A DNA stretch of 64,000 nucleotides from Geothrix fuzhouensis (GTDB lineage: Bacteria > Acidobacteriota > Holophagae > Holophagales > Holophagaceae), in the NCBI RefSeq assembly GCF_024609325.1, contig NZ_JANHMQ010000002.1, forward strand, positions 372,001 to 436,000, written 5' to 3'. Positions 62,206 to 64,000 of this stretch are shown one piece after another. The notes under the pieces are model-generated. The model was not told where the DNA came from, did no database searches, and was given only the letters and a program-made list of their open reading frames with translations. The position numbers and the translations under genes were made by a program. The stretch's first letter is position 1; the number at the start of each line of letters is the position of its first letter.

Positions 62206-63222
62206 TTGATCGCCTTCGAGAACTTGGAAGTGCGCTATGCCGCCACCGCGGCGCCCGCCCTGAAGGGCCTGACCCTGACCTTGGACCGCGGCATCGTGGG
62301 TCTGCTGGGCCCCAACGGCGCTGGCAAGTCCACCCTGCTGAAGGCCCTGCTGGGCCTGTTGCAGCCGTCCGGTGGCGGCGGCACGGTGCTGGGGGTGCCC
62401 CTGGGAGCGCCCGAGGCCGCGAAGCTGCGGTCCCGCATCGGCTACATGCCGGAGTACGACGCCCTCATCGAAGATGCCTCCGCCTACGAACAGGTGGCCT
62501 TCTGGGGCGAGCTGAGCGGCCTGGCCCCGGAAGCGGCCCGGGATCGCGCCCACGAGGTGCTGTATTTTGTGGGGCTCGACGAAGCCCGCTACCGCCCCGT
62601 CAGCGGCTATTCGACGGGCATGCGCCAGCGGGTGAAGCTGGCCCAGGCGCTGGTGCACAGCCCCGAACTGATCTTCCTGGACGAACCCACCAACGGCCTC
62701 GATCCCGACGGCCGCCGCCGCATGCTCGATCTGGTGCTGCGCGTCCACGCGGAGCTGGGCACGGGCGTCATCCTGGCCTCGCATCTGCTGGGCGACGTGG
62801 AGCGCGTGGCGGACCAGCTGGTGATCCTCGATCAGGGTCAGATCAAGGCGGCGGGCTCCATGGCGGGGCTGCGCAGGGCCCTCGCGAAGCGCGTGGAGCT
62901 GCGATTCCTTGATCCGCTTGATGCGGCCCAGGAGGCCGCCCTGGTGGACCTGGGCACCGTGCTGGAAGCCCGCAACGGCCTCTACGATCTGGAACTGATC
63001 GAAGCCGATCCCGTGGCCACCTTCCGCTGGGCCGAAGGCCACGGCGCCACCCTGGTGCAGCTCACCCCCCGCCATGACCGCCTGGACGAAGTGCTCTTGA
63101 GAGCTCTGCATCCTGATGCTGTCCAGGGGATCGGCCTGCGGCCTACGCCCCCGGAACTCCCGACTTCAAATCAGGCGCAGCCTGATTTGAAGTCCTCTGC
63201 CGCGACCAACGGAGGGCGTTGA
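62206..63222 (+). CDS. ABC transporter ATP-binding protein
   Basis: The 338-residue ATPase has Walker A GPNGAGKST, the signature YSTGMRQRVKLA, Walker B LIFLDEPTNGLDPDGR and the H-loop His in ILASHLLGDVE. It is of the type that pairs with separate two-to-six-helix permeases for export. The TTG start at 62206 follows GGAGG. The last 22 residues are encoded by a stretch containing a perfect 33-bp palindrome (63162-63194) and look like an acquired tail. The next gene, a permease, starts one base after the stop. Confidence 0.93.
   Translation: MIAFENLEVRYAATAAPALKGLTLTLDRGIVGLLGPNGAGKSTLLKALLGLLQPSGGGGTVLGVPLGAPEAAKLRSRIGYMPEYDALIEDASAYEQVAFWGELSGLAPEAARDRAHEVLYFVGLDEARYRPVSGYSTGMRQRVKLAQALVHSPELIFLDEPTNGLDPDGRRRMLDLVLRVHAELGTGVILASHLLGDVERVADQLVILDQGQIKAAGSMAGLRRALAKRVELRFLDPLDAAQEAALVDLGTVLEARNGLYDLELIEADPVATFRWAEGHGATLVQLTPRHDRLDEVLLRALHPDAVQGIGLRPTPPELPTSNQAQPDLKSSAATNGGR
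63162..63194. repeat. perfect palindrome within the ABC ATPase gene
   Basis: GACTTCAAATCAGGC, loop GCA, then its exact complement (15-bp stem). It is AT-richer than the gene around it and is translated as part of the C-terminal tail. Confidence 0.9.
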
Positions 63223-63223
63223 G

Positions 63224-64000
63224 ATGCCCATCTACGCGCCCACCCTCCCTCCCGCGCCGGATCTCGGCCACGGTCATCCCCCGGCCCTGGTGCTGATCCG
63301 CTTCGACCTCGCCCGGCTCTGGCGCCAGAAGATCGGCCGTTTCTTCGGCTTCGCCTTCCTCATGCTGCTGCTCTGGAAGGTGGCCCGGATCTATGTGGAC
63401 CATCTGCTGCAGACCAACCAGACCTTCAAGCCCATGCAGGATTTCGCGAAGACCATCCTCACCCAGGGCGCGGACTTCCAGGCGGATCTGCTGAACCCCG
63501 CCAGCTACCTGCTCTGGTTCCTGGTGGCGCTGGTGGGCGGCGGCCTGGTGGCGCGGGACACGCTCTACCGCGTGCGGCCCCTGATGTACGCCCATCCCGT
63601 GGCGCCCAGGGATTACCTGCTCGCCAAGCTGGGCTTCGCCTCGGCCCTGCCCTTCGCCATCCTCCTGCCTTTCGCCTTGCTGCCCTGGCTGCTGTCCCTG
63701 ATCCTTGCCGGCGCGAGCGGCCCGGTGTGGGTGACGGCGCCCCTGCGGCTGCTCCCTGCCATGGCCATCAGTTCGGCGCTGATGGGCTCGCTGGCCGTGG
63801 GGGCTTCCAGCATGGCCGCCACGCCCCGGGCCGGCATCGGCTGGGTGCTGGGCCTGGTGCTGGGCGCCGCCACTCTGGCCTCCATGATCCAGGGCCTGAC
63901 CGGTTTCTCGCCCATCCAGGCTCTCAACCCGATTCTGCTGGCGGAGACTTGGCCCCAGCTCTTCGTGGGCGTGGACCATCCCCTGCTGGGCTGGGGCCCC
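63224..64000 (+). CDS. ABC transporter permease (partial, runs off the right edge)
   Basis: The frame is open for 259 codons to the end of the window, starting at an ATG one base after the ATPase stop. It encodes a membrane protein: RFDLARLWRQKIGRFFGFAF and LLLWKV near the first helix, a long loop, then helices containing YLLWFLVALVGGGLVARD, ASALPFAILLPFALLPWLL and GWVLGLVLGAATLASM. The RDTLY...RPLMYAHPVAPRDYLLAKL segment fits ABC-2-type permeases that lose or export components under control of their ATPase. Substrate unknown. Confidence 0.88.
   Translation, partial: MPIYAPTLPPAPDLGHGHPPALVLIRFDLARLWRQKIGRFFGFAFLMLLLWKVARIYVDHLLQTNQTFKPMQDFAKTILTQGADFQADLLNPASYLLWFLVALVGGGLVARDTLYRVRPLMYAHPVAPRDYLLAKLGFASALPFAILLPFALLPWLLSLILAGASGPVWVTAPLRLLPAMAISSALMGSLAVGASSMAATPRAGIGWVLGLVLGAATLASMIQGLTGFSPIQALNPILLAETWPQLFVGVDHPLLGWGP

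Overview
The window is GC-rich bacterial chromosome. The protein set includes an LPS-type envelope (LpxL-like and heptosyltransferase-like enzymes), a cyclic-2,3-diphosphoglycerate synthetase-like GTPase, REC-PATAN regulation, and intergenic palindromes built from short words such as CGCAGAT. Together these suggest an Acidobacteriota of the Holophagae/Geothrix type. That assignment is inference from gene content, not from a marker gene.

Region 1 (1-16.6 kb) is a chromosomal integron. An integrase gene (15556-16569, + strand) carries the IntI-specific insert and all tyrosine-recombinase residues. It is divergent from an array of 24 cassettes read on the minus strand away from attI (core at 15331-15337). 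Twenty-two full attC sites of about 124 bp, one cut by the window edge and one remnant separate the cassettes, so the array probably continues to the left. Cassettes are numbered here from attI outward. Most encode small secreted, lipid-anchored or membrane proteins. Others look like nucleases (Mrr-type, another PD-(D/E)XK, GIY-YIG) or a possible HEPN protein. Two cassettes (4095-4409 and 9815-10129) have no convincing gene but are gap-free copies of one 315-bp sequence. Several cassettes use the attC core as the stop codon (TAA) and as the Shine-Dalgarno (AGG) of the next gene. A very G-rich tract lies beside attI.

Region 2 (16.6-35.4 kb) is ordinary chromosome: a zincin-like protein, an acyltransferase, the serine-biosynthesis cluster DUF1015-serA-serC, a REC-PATAN response regulator, a GH113-like glycosidase, a CBS/CorC protein, a multi-pass acyltransferase, an APC permease, ComF, an old yellow enzyme, the cDPGS-like GTPase and a DUF748 (AsmA-like) envelope protein.

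Region 3 (35.4-43.8 kb) holds a 1,929-residue subtilisin with PKD and Ig-like domains (five nearly identical 258-bp repeats) and a C-terminal dockerin-like EF-hand. Three bases later comes a lipoprotein with a cohesin-like domain, which suggests docking of the protease on the cell surface. A candidate structured leader precedes the protease. Next are an acyltransferase, the 3' remnant of a lost peroxiredoxin paralogue with two hairpin-rich repeats, and the intact peroxiredoxin.

Region 4 (44-54.6 kb) carries arcA, a GT9 glycosyltransferase, an LpxL-like acyltransferase, greA, clpX, lon, a YihY/BrkB protein and a lower-GC OLD-like ATPase/TOPRIM gene that may be a defence gene.

Region 5 (54.7-64 kb) has dnaE followed by two sigma-54-activator-like genes, both with broken key motifs (Walker A Lys lost in one; GAFTGA and Walker B Glu lost in the other). 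It ends with a membrane protein and an ABC transporter operon that runs off the right edge.
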